Assembly (NCBI GenBank): GCA_944385195.1
Contig: CALWWH010000088.1
Location: 1-10,579, forward strand
Direction: 5' to 3'
Length of the DNA stretch: 10,579 nt
DNA from: an uncultured Oscillospiraceae bacterium
GTDB lineage: Bacteria > Bacillota > Clostridia > Oscillospirales > Oscillospiraceae
The notes beneath the pieces are model-generated. The model saw only the letters and a list, made by a program, of their open reading frames with translations, was not told the origin of the DNA and ran no database searches. Of the stretch, positions 1 through 5,489 are shown piece after piece. The translations under genes and the position numbers were made by a program. Numbering within the stretch: the stretch's first letter is position 1; each line of letters opens with the position of its first letter.

Positions 1-250
1 TCTCCCCCACCAGGCCCGCTGCGCCGATCTCGATATAGGTCCTGCCGCCGGGCAGCGGCTGCTGCGGCGCCCGGAAGCTGGTCACGTACCAGTACGCCCC
101 CCGGTCAAACTGCGACCCGTCATGGCCATCCACTGCGTTCCAGGAGTGGGGAATGCTCACACTCTCCCAGCCCTCTGGCAGCGCCCCCGGCGCGGCGGTG
201 CAGCTCTTTGAGAAATACCAGTTCCCCGATAAGTCTATGATCTGTCTCAT
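1..250 (-). CDS. Glycoside hydrolase family 2 protein (beta-galactosidase/beta-glucuronidase-like), N-terminal part only
   Basis: The first 83 codons of a gene running off the left edge. The translation starts MRQIIDLSGNWYFS and continues with VSIPHSWNAVDGHDG and RGAYWYVTSFRAP. This is the pattern of the N-terminal sugar-binding (jelly-roll) domain of GH2 enzymes: W near residue 11, IPHSWNA around residues 33-39, DG.DG, then RG.YWY. Enzymes of this family hydrolyse beta-galactosides, beta-glucuronides or beta-mannosides; the specificity cannot be read because the catalytic TIM barrel lies outside the window. No signal peptide is visible, so a cytoplasmic enzyme is likely. The start ATG (248-250) has AGAAAGG at 261-267 with a 10-nt spacer. 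It is transcribed divergently from the esterase gene, behind a near-consensus promoter. The family call is firm; the substrate is unknown. Confidence 0.88.
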   Translation of the reverse strand, partial: MRQIIDLSGNWYFSKSCTAAPGALPEGWESVSIPHSWNAVDGHDGSQFDRGAYWYVTSFRAPQQPLPGGRTYIEIGAAGLVGE

Positions 251-331
251 ATATTCGCAGCCTTTCTGTTTGAATCTCGTCAAAAATCTGATATTTAGCG
301 TGGGCAGCCACTCTGTATTTGACACAGCAAA

Positions 332-359
332 GGCGCGCCGCAGCATAGTGCAGCGCGCC
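332..359 (-). promoter_or_regulatory. GC-rich hairpin in the GH2 mRNA leader
   Basis: In the minus-strand transcript GGCGCGC, then a U-G wobble, then GCA pair with UGC and GCGCGCC across a 6-nt loop, giving an 11-bp, almost all G-C stem. It starts a few bases after the expected transcription start (about 363) and is not followed by a T-tract, so it is not an intrinsic terminator. It could protect the 5' end or bind a regulator; the function is inferred only from position. Confidence 0.45.
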
Positions 360-369
360 CAACATTTAA

Positions 370-398
370 ATTATACCGCAAACTGTTTCTCCCGTCAA
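370..398 (-). promoter_or_regulatory. Sigma-A promoter of the GH2 gene
   Basis: On the minus strand TTGACG (393-398), a 17-bp spacer, then a perfect TATAAT (370-375). Transcription would start near 363 and give a leader of about 113 nt before the GH2 ATG. Spacing and both hexamers match the vegetative consensus closely, making this the strongest promoter in the window. No clear operator palindrome overlaps it. Confidence 0.8.
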
Positions 399-474
399 GA
401 TAAAACGGATGCAGCCAACGCATTTTCTGTGGATTTCACAAATTCTGGGCCCATATCTCGTACAATATTCCATA

Positions 475-503
475 TTGTCTTTTTGATATTCTCGTGCTAT
501 GAT
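475..503 (+). promoter_or_regulatory. Extended -10 promoter upstream of the esterase leader
   Basis: TTGTCT (475-480), a 17-bp spacer, then TATGAT (498-503) preceded by TGC, which forms an extended -10. The expected start is near 510, so the transcript begins about 200 nt before the esterase ATG and passes through the mini-ORFs and the terminator-like hairpin at 594-648. Confidence 0.7.
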
Positions 504-528
504 ATAGACACAGAAAGGGTGATACCCG

Positions 529-540
529 ATGTACAAGTAA
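529..540 (+). other. Three-codon mini-ORF (MYK) in the esterase leader
   Basis: ATG TAC AAG TAA, with the purine-rich AGAAAGGGTG (513-522) ending about 7 nt before the ATG. It is too short to be judged by similarity. It is listed because it lies between a good promoter and a second, better-supported mini-ORF in the same leader. It may be chance. Confidence 0.2.
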
Positions 541-570
541 AAAAACAAACAACAGAAAGAGAGGTAGCCA

Positions 571-603
571 ATGATGTTAGATATCAAGAATTTAAAGAAA
601 TGA
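571..603 (+). CDS. Putative 10-residue leader peptide overlapping a terminator
   Basis: The reading frame encodes MMLDIKNLKK. It has a strong ribosome binding site, AGAGAGG at 558-564, with an ideal 6-nt spacer. Its last three codons and stop (AAG AAA TGA) lie in the 5' arm of the perfect hairpin at 594-648. A ribosome translating or paused there would cover that arm and could prevent the terminator folding, the classic geometry of a translational attenuator. Nothing indicates which codon or ligand would cause pausing; the peptide is Lys- and Leu-rich. The sequence also looks like the first residues of an ABC-transporter ATPase, so a remnant of such a gene is an alternative. Expression is unproven. 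Confidence 0.35.
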   Translation: MMLDIKNLKK

Positions 604-648
604 CCCTTGATCGCTGAACGTAACGAGTCGATCAAGGGTCATTTCTTT
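594..648 (+). terminator. 20-bp perfect hairpin with T-tract: leader terminator/attenuator
   Basis: AAAGAAATGACCCTTGATCG (594-613) is the exact reverse complement of 629-648, with a 15-nt loop (614-628). The right arm runs into CTTTTTCTC, giving a U-rich 3' side on the plus strand. It sits about 85 nt after the predicted transcription start and 61 nt before the esterase ATG, so it would stop most upstream transcripts unless overridden. A-rich sequence on its left side makes weaker action in the opposite direction possible. Confidence 0.8.
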
Positions 649-652
649 TTCT

Positions 653-681
653 CTGACATCATGATTTCTGTGTTTTATTTT
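653..681 (+). promoter_or_regulatory. Possible second esterase promoter after the terminator
   Basis: CTGACA (653-658), a 17-bp spacer, then TATTTT (676-681). Transcription from here would begin near 688, some 22 nt before the ATG and just before the ribosome binding site GAGAGGAG (695-702). The -10 is poor. If real, it makes the upstream terminated RNA an independent short transcript instead of an esterase leader. Confidence 0.3.
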
Positions 682-709
682 TCAACGTAAAAAAGAGAGG
701 AGTTTTCCT

Positions 710-1741
710 ATGAATTTGTTTGAGAGAATCACAAAGCCGGGGGAAGTGATTGATTTTGAAACGGTGTATCGCGGCATACCGGAGCTGAACCCCGACTTGC
801 TTCGCATTTTTGAGGATGCACCCCCGGCCCTTAAGGCGCGCATCATGGCGGATACAGAGGATTGGGAAGTCGTAGCGGGCGAGTGTGACAAACCGGGTCA
901 GATTGTCCGGCTGGACTACACCACCGACGTGTACGAAGACGGTGTGGTTTACTCCAAATACTGCAACGTCTATCTTCCCTATGGATACGACCCCGAGGAC
1001 AGGGATACACGCTACAACGTGATCTATTTCCAGCACGGCAACACCGGCGACCCGGAGGCGTTCACAGCGCCGGGCCTGAAGCTGCTGCTGGACCGGCTCT
1101 TCGCCCTGGAGGGCTACAAGCCATGCATCGTCGTGTTCACGACCTATTATTTTGATGTGACAAAAGATGTAGCCGAGCGCAAAAAGACCGGCAGCGTCCC
1201 CGCAGGCGACGGAAACTGGGAGGGAGTAAAGCCGAATTTCTGGATGGAAGTGACTCGCAATATCATCCCCGCGGTGGAGCTCAAGTACAACACCTATCTC
1301 ACCGGCGCCTCTGACCAGGAGATCAAGGCCACCAGAGACCACCGGCTCTTCAGCGGCTACTCCAGAGGCTGCGTCTGCACCTGGTATATGTTCCACAACG
1401 CCTTTGAGTACTTCCGCTACTATATCCCCATGAGCTGTATCTGCACCGCCGGAAAGAGCGTGACAAATCCTGGCACTGAGGAGGAAGTAACCGCCTACCT
1501 GACCGCCCCGATCCAGGCGCATCCCGAACTGCCGTTTTTCATTTACGCCCTCAACGGAGGAGAACGGGACGTCCAGGCCATGAACCCGATGATGCGCTAT
1601 CTGACCAAGGCCCCGGGCTTCTCTTTTGGCCAGGACCCAGAGAAAAACAACATTTACTACGCAGTTTCCAACTACTTCCACGCGGACTTCTTTGCCCCAG
1701 AGTATTATTTTAACGCCCTGCCGCTGATGTTCCGTTCCTGA
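710..1741 (+). CDS. Putative CE1-like carbohydrate esterase (esterase D / feruloyl-esterase type alpha/beta hydrolase)
   Basis: A 343-residue alpha/beta hydrolase resembling the putative esterase family that includes feruloyl and acetyl xylan esterases. Visible features are: a beta-strand region with YCNVYLPYGYDP (84-94); VIYFQHGNTGD (104-114), the usual oxyanion region; the nucleophile elbow GYSRG (216-220) with Ser218; a likely acid in GGERD (Asp287); and a C-terminal histidine in YFHADFF (His324). These would complete a Ser-Asp-His triad. No signal peptide or membrane segment is seen, so it is probably intracellular and may deacylate imported oligosaccharides. The start is set by GAGAGGAG 7 nt upstream. 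It is divergent from a GH2 gene, which supports a role in glycan use. It is single-gene, with a terminator directly after it. The substrate is not deducible. Confidence 0.75.
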   Translation: MNLFERITKPGEVIDFETVYRGIPELNPDLLRIFEDAPPALKARIMADTEDWEVVAGECDKPGQIVRLDYTTDVYEDGVVYSKYCNVYLPYGYDPEDRDTRYNVIYFQHGNTGDPEAFTAPGLKLLLDRLFALEGYKPCIVVFTTYYFDVTKDVAERKKTGSVPAGDGNWEGVKPNFWMEVTRNIIPAVELKYNTYLTGASDQEIKATRDHRLFSGYSRGCVCTWYMFHNAFEYFRYYIPMSCICTAGKSVTNPGTEEEVTAYLTAPIQAHPELPFFIYALNGGERDVQAMNPMMRYLTKAPGFSFGQDPEKNNIYYAVSNYFHADFFAPEYYFNALPLMFRS

Positions 1742-1756
1742 CAAAACCAATTTGAC

Positions 1757-1799
1757 ACATGGCCCCGCCTCCTCAAAAAAGGTGCAGGGCCATGTTTTT
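1757..1799 (+). terminator. Intrinsic terminator of the esterase gene
   Basis: ACATGGCCC (1757-1765) pairs perfectly with GGGCCATGT (1787-1795), and the stem runs into a TTTTT tract. It starts 15 nt after the esterase stop codon. Confidence 0.85.
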
Positions 1800-1869
1800 C
1801 GATATACAAGCATGGACATCCCGCCTACATTTTGCCCTATTATATCTCAAATTGTGTGCGTTTTTCAGC

Positions 1870-1898
1870 TTGCTTATCCTCTCAGAGCGTGTTAAAAT
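1870..1898 (+). promoter_or_regulatory. Promoter of the pyridoxal kinase gene
   Basis: TTGCTT (1870-1875), a 17-bp spacer, then TAAAAT (1893-1898) preceded by TGT (extended -10). The start would fall near 1905, giving a leader of about 23 nt that carries GGGAGG ahead of the ATG at 1928. Confidence 0.65.
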
Positions 1899-1927
1899 CT
1901 TCACATACCAAACTGGGAGGAATCCAT

Positions 1928-2770
1928 ATGAAACGCATTGTCACCATCCAAGACATCTCCTGCCTGGGTAAGTGCTCCCTGACTGTGGCCCTGCCGGTCA
2001 TCTCCGCCATGGGCGTGGAGGCGGCCATCGTCCCCACAGCTGTGCTGAGCACCCACACCATGTTCAAAAACTTCACCTTCCACGATCTGACCAATGAGAT
2101 CGCCCCCATCGCCGCCCATTGGCAGCAGGAGAACATTACCTTTGACGCCATTTACACCGGCTATCTGGGTTCCTTCGAGCAGATTCACCTGATGCAGCGC
2201 TACTTCGAACAGTTCAAGACTGCCAGTAATTTTACCTTTGTTGACCCCGCCATGGGAGACAACGGCAAGCTCTACCCCGCCTTCGACGAGGTCTTTGCCC
2301 ACGAGATGGCAAAGTTAGTCGCCATGGCCGATATCTGCGTGCCCAACCTCACCGAAGCCTGTATGATGCTGGATCTTCCCTACCGTGAGGTCTGCGACGA
2401 GACATACTACAAGGAAATCCTGCACCGGCTCTGCGATCTGGGCGCCAAAAAGGCCGTCCTGACTGGCGTCAGTCTGGAGCCGGGCCGTCTGGGCGTCATG
2501 AGCTTGGACAGCGCCACTGATAAGTTCTTCCACTACGACACCGAGCGCGTTCCCGCCGTCTACCACGGCACCGGCGATATCTTTGCCTCCACTTGCGTGG
2601 GCGCTCTGGCTCGCGGACTTTCCTTGGACGACGCCTTGAAGGTCGCCCATGACTACACTGCCCAGTGCATCCGCCTCACGCTGGATGACCCCGCCAAGCC
2701 CTGGTACGGCGTCAACTTTGAGCAGTGTATCCCCTATCTGCTGGAGCGCTTGAGCCAGTCCCTCGCCTGA
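1928..2770 (+). CDS. pdxK: Pyridoxine/pyridoxal/pyridoxamine kinase (PdxK/PdxY-like)
   Basis: 280 residues, normal length for the family. It phosphorylates vitamin B6 vitamers with ATP to feed the pyridoxal-5'-phosphate salvage pathway in the cytoplasm. It belongs to the ribokinase superfamily: an N-terminal strand with a substrate-contacting loop (IQDISCLGKCSL, 7-18), VDPAMGDNGKLY (105-116), VPNLTEA (138-144), and the anion-hole/catalytic motif GTGD at 214-217 with Asp217 as the expected base. The start at 1928 is chosen because GGGAGG lies 8 nt upstream; an in-frame extension to 1832 has no such site, reads across the promoter and lacks family resemblance. Paralogues that act on other substrates exist (PdxK, PdxY and ThiD types), so the exact vitamer preference is uncertain. 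The last 37 bp overlap the 3' end of the convergent symporter gene. Confidence 0.88.
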   Translation: MKRIVTIQDISCLGKCSLTVALPVISAMGVEAAIVPTAVLSTHTMFKNFTFHDLTNEIAPIAAHWQQENITFDAIYTGYLGSFEQIHLMQRYFEQFKTASNFTFVDPAMGDNGKLYPAFDEVFAHEMAKLVAMADICVPNLTEACMMLDLPYREVCDETYYKEILHRLCDLGAKKAVLTGVSLEPGRLGVMSLDSATDKFFHYDTERVPAVYHGTGDIFASTCVGALARGLSLDDALKVAHDYTAQCIRLTLDDPAKPWYGVNFEQCIPYLLERLSQSLA

Positions 2771-3999
2771 TCGACTGCCTCATGGCGCAGGCGCCAGAGG
2801 GCCGCGAGATTGAGCAGTGTCATTACCGCCATGCAAAAGTCTGTGAGGCACCATACCGCCTCTGCCCGCGCCAAACTTCCCGCAAACACCGAACACAGAC
2901 ACAGCAGCGCCGCGATGGACTCAGCCCGTCGCGGCGCTGTGAGTATTGTCAGCGCCTGCGCCGTGTAGAAATACCCGCCCAGAATGCTGGTAAAGGCAAA
3001 GACCGCCATGGCCGCCGTGATCCAATGCCGTGCCCAGGGGCCCAGTACCGCCGCCACCGAAGCTTGCACCCAGCCCACATCGCTCTGCCCACCGGGTGAG
3101 ACCTCACAGAGCAGTAAGATCAACACCGTCGCGCTGCAAAGTACCAACGTGTCGATGAAGACCGACAGCACCTGGGCCATGCCCTGTTCCGCCGGATGGC
3201 TGCAATCCGCCGATGCCGCCGCTTGGGGCGCAGAACCCATGCCCGCCTCATTGGTAAAAAGGCCCCGGCGGATGCCGATGGCAATCGCGCTGCCGGCCAT
3301 GCCGCCGCAGAAGTCATCAAAGGCAAACGCCTCCCTGAAAATACGGGCAAACACCTCCGGCAGCAGCTCCCATTTCAAAAAAACGATCGCCCCCGTCAGG
3401 AGTAAAAAGCCCAAAGTCATAAATGGCACCAGAATCTCGCTCCACCGGCCGACAGCATTGCCTCTTAAGCAGACAGCAGTCAAGGCTGTCAAGACCACAG
3501 CCACCAGCAGCGGCGGAACCCCATACTGCGACAGCGTCGATTGCAGCTGAAAGGCCTGCAAACTGTTCATCGCGCCGCCGAAGCAGGCCGTCAGCGCCAG
3601 GGTAAAGGCCACAGCAATACCTCGGCTGCGCATATAGTACGCTGCGCCGCCGACCCAGTGTCCGTCAACGCGCCTGCGATGGCGCACCGCCAGGACGTTC
3701 TCGGCAAAGGCGGTCGCCCCGCCGATGAGCGCCATGAGCCACATCCAGAAGGCCGCACCCGGCCCACCGATGGCAATCGCAGCCGCCACCCCGGCGATGT
3801 TGCCCGTCCCAACTCGCGCCCCGGTGGAAATGAGCATCGCCCGCAAGTTCCCGCCCCGTTTCAAGGCACGGATGCCCGCAGGAAGCCCGCGCAGTTGGAT
3901 GCCGCGGGTACGGATGGTGAAGTACATGCCCGTCATGATCAGCAGCAGCGTCAGCGGCACGGCGTAGATAGCGTCGGTGATAGTCCTCAGGATGGTCAT
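2734..3999 (-). CDS. AGCS-family amino acid symporter (alanine or glycine:cation symporter)
   Basis: 421 residues with about ten hydrophobic segments; a membrane carrier that takes up alanine or glycine with Na+ (or H+). Family hallmarks are VGTGNIAGVAAAIAIGGPG followed by AAFWMW (about 63-87), and RRGLFTNEAGMGSAP with SHPAEQGMAQVLSVFIDT further on (about 244-284). The start at 3999 is preferred over upstream ATGs at 4047 and 4038 because GGAGGGG lies 5 nt before it and the protein then begins close to the first membrane helix, as relatives do. It is somewhat shorter than many family members, which often have 450-500 residues. It appears monocistronic, lying behind the tyrS terminator. Its stop codon lies inside the convergent kinase gene. 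Transport substrate and coupling ion are inferred from the family only. Confidence 0.9.
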   Translation of the reverse strand: MTILRTITDAIYAVPLTLLLIMTGMYFTIRTRGIQLRGLPAGIRALKRGGNLRAMLISTGARVGTGNIAGVAAAIAIGGPGAAFWMWLMALIGGATAFAENVLAVRHRRRVDGHWVGGAAYYMRSRGIAVAFTLALTACFGGAMNSLQAFQLQSTLSQYGVPPLLVAVVLTALTAVCLRGNAVGRWSEILVPFMTLGFLLLTGAIVFLKWELLPEVFARIFREAFAFDDFCGGMAGSAIAIGIRRGLFTNEAGMGSAPQAAASADCSHPAEQGMAQVLSVFIDTLVLCSATVLILLLCEVSPGGQSDVGWVQASVAAVLGPWARHWITAAMAVFAFTSILGGYFYTAQALTILTAPRRAESIAALLCLCSVFAGSLARAEAVWCLTDFCMAVMTLLNLAALWRLRHEAVDQARDWLKRSSR

Positions 4000-4033
4000 G
4001 CGATCCCCTCCACTCCACCCTATGCCCGTCCAC

Positions 4034-4061
4034 GGCATAAAATACATCCCGGGATGGTCAA
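4034..4061 (-). promoter_or_regulatory. Possible symporter promoter with a 12-bp palindrome in the spacer
   Basis: On the minus strand TTGACC (4056-4061), a 16-bp spacer and TATGCC (4034-4039). The -10 is weak. The spacer and the edge of the -35 contain the perfect palindrome CATCCCGGGATG (4045-4056), which is positioned where a repressor dimer could block RNA polymerase. Both the promoter and the operator are tentative. Confidence 0.35.
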
Positions 4062-4101
4062 TCTCGGTTCCGACTTTGAGGATTGTGCTGTGTGACAGGC
4101 C

Positions 4102-4142
4102 AAGAAACAGCCCCGGGAAACAAAATTGTTTCCTGGGGCTGT
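4102..4142 (-). terminator. Terminator at the end of the dxs-tyrS operon
   Basis: On the minus strand ACAGCCCC and GGAAAC pair with GTTTCC and GGGGCTGT around a 6-nt loop (15-bp stem with one A-C mismatch, 4107-4121 with 4128-4142), followed by TTTCTT. It begins 7 nt after the tyrS stop codon. The T-tract is short, but the stem is very stable. Confidence 0.8.
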
Positions 4143-4149
4143 GGATTTG

Positions 4150-5370
4150 TTACTCGATGATCGCCTTATGGTAGACCTTCTTGCCCTTTCGGATCTTCAG
4201 GCCCGCTTTGAGCTGCTCGCTGGTATAGGTGGTGCCGATGTCAGAGACCTTTTCGTCGTTGACAAAGACGCCGCCCTGCTGGATCAGGCGACGGCCCTCG
4301 CTGCGGGAAGGGGTAAGGCCGCAGGCCAGGAGCAGATCCAGGACGCCGATGGCGCCGTCTGTCAGCTGCCCAGCGGTCAGAGTGGTGGTGGGCATGTCCG
4401 CCTCTGCGCCGCCGGCAAAGAGCGCGCGGGCAGCCTGCTGGGCTTTGTCAGCCTCCTCGGTGCCGTGGACCATCTGCGTCAGCTCATAAGCCAGGATCTC
4501 CTTGGCACGGTTGAGCTGGCTGCCCTCCCACTTGTCCATCTCATCGATCTGCTCCAGAGGCAGGAAGGTCAGGATGCGGATGCACTTCATGACATCGGCA
4601 TCGCCAATGTTGCGCCAGTACTGGTAGAAGTCGTAGGGGCTGGTCTTATTGGGATCGAGCCAAACGGCATTGCCGGCGGTCTTGCCCATTTTGTTGCCCT
4701 GAGAGTCGGTCAGCAGTGTGATGGTCATGGCGTGGGCATCCTTGCCCAGCTTGCGGCGGATCAATTCGGTGCCGCCCAGCATATTGCTCCACTGGTCGTT
4801 GCCGCCGAACTGCATGTTGCAGTCATAGTGCTGGAACAGGTAGTAGAAGTCGTAGGACTGCATGATCATATAGTTAAACTCCAGGAAGCTCAGGCCCTTC
4901 TCCATGCGCTGCTTGTAGCACTCAGCCCGGAGCATATTGTTGACCGAGAAGCAGGCGCCGACTTCCCGCAAAAGCTCAACGTAATTCAGATTCAAAAGCC
5001 AATCGGCGTTGTTGACCATCTTAGCGCCGTCGGGACCGAAGTCGATGAACTTCTCCATCTGACGGCGGAAGCACTCGGCGTTGTGGTCGATGTCCTCCTT
5101 GGTCAGCATCTTGCGCATATCGGTGCGGCCAGAGGGGTCGCCGATCATGGTGGTGCCGCCGCCGATCACAGCTATGGGCTTGTTGCCCGCCTGCTGTAGG
5201 CGCTTCATCAGCGTGAGGGTCACGAAATGGCCCGCGGTCAGGCTGTCGGCAGTGCAGTCAAAGCCGATATAGAAGGTGGCCTTGCCGTGATTGATCATGT
5301 CGCTGATCTCATCCTCGTTGGTCACCTGGGCGATGAGGCCGCGGGCTTTCAGTTCTTCATATAGTGTCAT
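4150..5370 (-). CDS. tyrS: Tyrosine--tRNA ligase
   Basis: A complete 406-residue class I aminoacyl-tRNA synthetase that attaches tyrosine to tRNA-Tyr in the cytoplasm. In order: Rossmann fold with YIGFDCTADSL (34-44) and the HIGH-equivalent TAGH (45-48); GDPSGRTDMR (78-87); tyrosine-binding region NMQFGGNDQW (185-194); the KMSKS-equivalent KMGKT (227-231); and a C-terminal S4 RNA-binding domain (about 345-406, with SRSEGRRLIQQGGVFVND). The first His of HIGH is replaced by Thr. AAGGAG (5381-5386) lies 10 nt before the ATG. It is the last gene of the minus-strand operon, 119 nt after recN, and that gap holds two overlapping small ORFs. No T-box leader, a common control of Firmicutes tyrS genes, fits there, so expression probably depends on the operon and on translation of the preceding small ORFs. 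Confidence 0.97.
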   Translation of the reverse strand: MTLYEELKARGLIAQVTNEDEISDMINHGKATFYIGFDCTADSLTAGHFVTLTLMKRLQQAGNKPIAVIGGGTTMIGDPSGRTDMRKMLTKEDIDHNAECFRRQMEKFIDFGPDGAKMVNNADWLLNLNYVELLREVGACFSVNNMLRAECYKQRMEKGLSFLEFNYMIMQSYDFYYLFQHYDCNMQFGGNDQWSNMLGGTELIRRKLGKDAHAMTITLLTDSQGNKMGKTAGNAVWLDPNKTSPYDFYQYWRNIGDADVMKCIRILTFLPLEQIDEMDKWEGSQLNRAKEILAYELTQMVHGTEEADKAQQAARALFAGGAEADMPTTTLTAGQLTDGAIGVLDLLLACGLTPSRSEGRRLIQQGGVFVNDEKVSDIGTTYTSEQLKAGLKIRKGKKVYHKAIIE

Positions 5371-5419
5371 TGTCTTGATACTCCTTATTTTTCATCAGAA
5401 ACCTGATGTTTTTACTCAT
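5357..5419 (-). CDS. Small ORF overlapping the tyrS start (20 residues), possible coupling peptide
   Basis: Starts at an ATG (5417-5419), begins MSKNIRFLMKNKEY and ends at a TGA 14 nt inside tyrS in another frame. GAGGATC lies just upstream of its ATG. Its ATG overlaps the stop of the preceding small ORF, and it runs through the tyrS ribosome binding site. Ribosomes translating it would open the hairpin at 5393-5408 and release next to the tyrS start, so translational coupling is possible. It contains one Tyr codon. I recognise no family; it may also be half of a decayed small gene. Confidence 0.3.
   Translation of the reverse strand: MSKNIRFLMKNKEYQDNDTI
5393..5408. repeat. Short hairpin flanked by T/A tracts just upstream of the tyrS ribosome binding site
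   Basis: CATCAG and CTGATG form a 6-bp stem with a 4-nt loop. The plus strand has TTTTT on both sides, so it resembles a weak intrinsic terminator for plus-strand transcripts, blocking antisense reading into recN. On the tyrS (minus) strand it is followed by AAAAATAAGGAG, so there it is a hairpin 6 nt before the ribosome binding site and not a terminator. Confidence 0.4.
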
Positions 5420-5462
5420 ACTGATCCTCAGAATCCGAGTAAATGCCGCGTAACGCGTCCAT
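5412..5462 (-). CDS. Small ORF after recN (16 residues)
   Basis: Encodes MDALRGIYSDSEDQYE, with GGAGAGG upstream at acceptable spacing and only 27 nt between the recN stop and its ATG. Its TAA overlaps the ATG of the next small ORF by 8 nt in a different frame. It is acidic and contains two Tyr codons. It could be a translated relay or leader ORF in front of tyrS, or, with the following ORF, a frameshifted remnant of one short gene. There is no recognisable family. Confidence 0.3.
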   Translation of the reverse strand: MDALRGIYSDSEDQYE

Positions 5463-5489
5463 ATCACTGCCCCTCTCCGGAATGGTATC

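Larger units (their letters stand above)
251..709. other. Divergent intergenic regulatory region between GH2 and esterase genes
   Basis: A 459-bp stretch without a conventional gene, noticeably more AT-rich than its surroundings in its right half. It holds, from left to right: the GH2 ribosome binding site, a leader hairpin, the GH2 promoter, the esterase upstream promoter, two mini-ORFs with ribosome binding sites, a strong terminator-like hairpin, and a possible second esterase promoter. Longer reading frames crossing it on either strand lack family resemblance and are taken as chance. Confidence 0.7.

Noticed and set aside
120..365. 81-codon minus-strand frame overlapping the GH2 start and promoter
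   Set aside because: It overlaps the GH2 reading frame, which has the family motifs, and would have to start within the core promoter/leader region.
571..603. MMLDIKNLKK as the 5' remnant of an ABC-transporter ATPase gene
   Set aside because: The resemblance is only about nine residues and there is no continuing homology in any frame after the stop; kept as an alternative but not called a pseudogene.
659..1819. 386-codon open frame on the minus strand opposite the esterase
   Set aside because: Covers the esterase gene and its terminator in antisense; composition typical of a shadow frame and no recognisable domain.
1832..1927. Upstream in-frame extension of the kinase start
   Set aside because: It would read through the promoter at 1870-1898 and has no ribosome binding site; the ATG at 1928 has GGGAGG at correct spacing and fits the family N-terminus.
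4126..5199. 357-codon open frame on the plus strand opposite tyrS
   Set aside because: Antisense shadow of a complete, motif-bearing tyrS in GC-rich DNA; low-complexity Leu/Val/Ala/Gln-rich translation and no family features.
5371..5489. T-box leader for tyrS
   Set aside because: The gap is only 119 nt and shows no specifier stem-loop or T-box antiterminator sequence.
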